Under the pieces are notes generated by a model. It was not told the DNA's origin. It did no database searches and worked only from the letters and a program-made list of their open reading frames with translations. 64,000 nucleotides of DNA from Tenacibaculum sp. 190524A05c (GTDB taxonomy: Bacteria; Bacteroidota; Bacteroidia; Flavobacteriales; Flavobacteriaceae), in contig NZ_OZ038523.1 of the NCBI RefSeq assembly GCF_964036595.1, positions 62,001 through 126,000 on the forward strand, read 5' to 3'. Below, in pieces: positions 63,879-64,000 of the stretch. Position 1 is the stretch's first letter. The number at the start of each line of letters is the position of its first letter. The position numbers and the translations under genes were made by a program.

Positions 63879-64000
63879 TAACTATATTTTTTCTTACGTA
63901 AATAGTTAAATGTAAATCCAAAGACAAATAATAATGTAAGTGGTAAAACAATATTGAAAAACTGCCAAAAGCTACGTTCTTTAAAAGCTTTTTGTTTATC
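63878..64000 (-). CDS. C-terminal end of a membrane protein, cut by the window edge
   Basis: Only the last 40 codons and the stop are present. The product ends with an amphipathic stretch (AFKERSFWQFF), one hydrophobic helix (NIVLPLTLLFVFGFTF) and a basic tail (NYLRKKYS). This layout resembles the C-terminal anchor of GldG-type auxiliary proteins of gliding/ABC-transport systems, but the fragment is too short to be sure. Translation is coupled to the small membrane protein downstream. Confidence 0.45.
   Translation of the reverse strand, partial: DKQKAFKERSFWQFFNIVLPLTLLFVFGFTFNYLRKKKYS

Overview
The window is AT-rich chromosomal DNA of a Bacteroidetes bacterium, most likely a marine member of the Flavobacteriaceae. 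The evidence is the type IX secretion (T9SS) type A C-terminal sorting domains, SprB-repeat adhesin modules, a TANFOR-type domain, lipoproteins with short lipoboxes, Bacteroidetes-style -7 boxes (TAnnTTTG) and the lack of Shine-Dalgarno sequences. The genus cannot be fixed from sequence alone. No rRNA, tRNA, CRISPR array or insertion sequence was seen.

Layout. (1) 140-6196, + strand: a PhoX-like lipoprotein with a collagen-like stalk next to a di-haem cytochrome c peroxidase lipoprotein, then a strong terminator. After it come a DUF6503-like lipoprotein, a 34-residue membrane peptide and a sodium/solute symporter. (2) 6415-43590, + strand: one uninterrupted run of 14 tightly packed genes, the main accessory locus. 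In order these are a giant 1566-aa secreted protein, a fibronectin-III protein, two short SprB-like secreted proteins, a 3289-aa SprB-like T9SS adhesin with about 34 repeat modules, and a PKD lipoprotein. Next comes a 2102-aa polymorphic toxin (TANFOR-like N-terminus, FN3, zincin-like HExxH domain, deaminase-like C-terminal tip). It is followed by two small genes in the immunity position, five more short SprB-like paralogs and an outer-membrane beta-barrel with a coiled-coil tail. (3) 43591-45736: a decayed symporter fragment and two unrecognised genes. (4) 45751-54563: housekeeping-type genes (DUF4442, DUF2911, a MIP channel, an epimerase-like protein, DUF2798) around a hybrid sensor kinase/AraC regulator and a T9SS leucine-rich-repeat protein. 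(5) 54644-57478, - strand: Crp/Fnr regulator, short-chain dehydrogenase and aldehyde dehydrogenase. (6) 57765-64000, - strand: a propeller-type sensor kinase, a LytTR response regulator, a T9SS protein with three InlB-type repeats and a 31-residue membrane peptide, then a small membrane protein and the truncated end of a further gene.

How the parts may work together. The 37-kb locus reads as a surface apparatus built around a C-terminally armed toxin: structural SprB-like subunits, a large adhesin exported by the T9SS, anchoring lipoprotein and barrel components, and an effector with adjacent candidate immunity genes. All seven short SprB-like paralogs end at the same point inside an unfinished SprB-type domain, which suggests strand-exchange assembly. 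Separately, two regions share the order sensor system, T9SS protein with InlB-type repeats, and single-helix peptide of 31 residues, which suggests a recurring regulated surface-protein cassette. These system-level readings are inferences from gene content and order.
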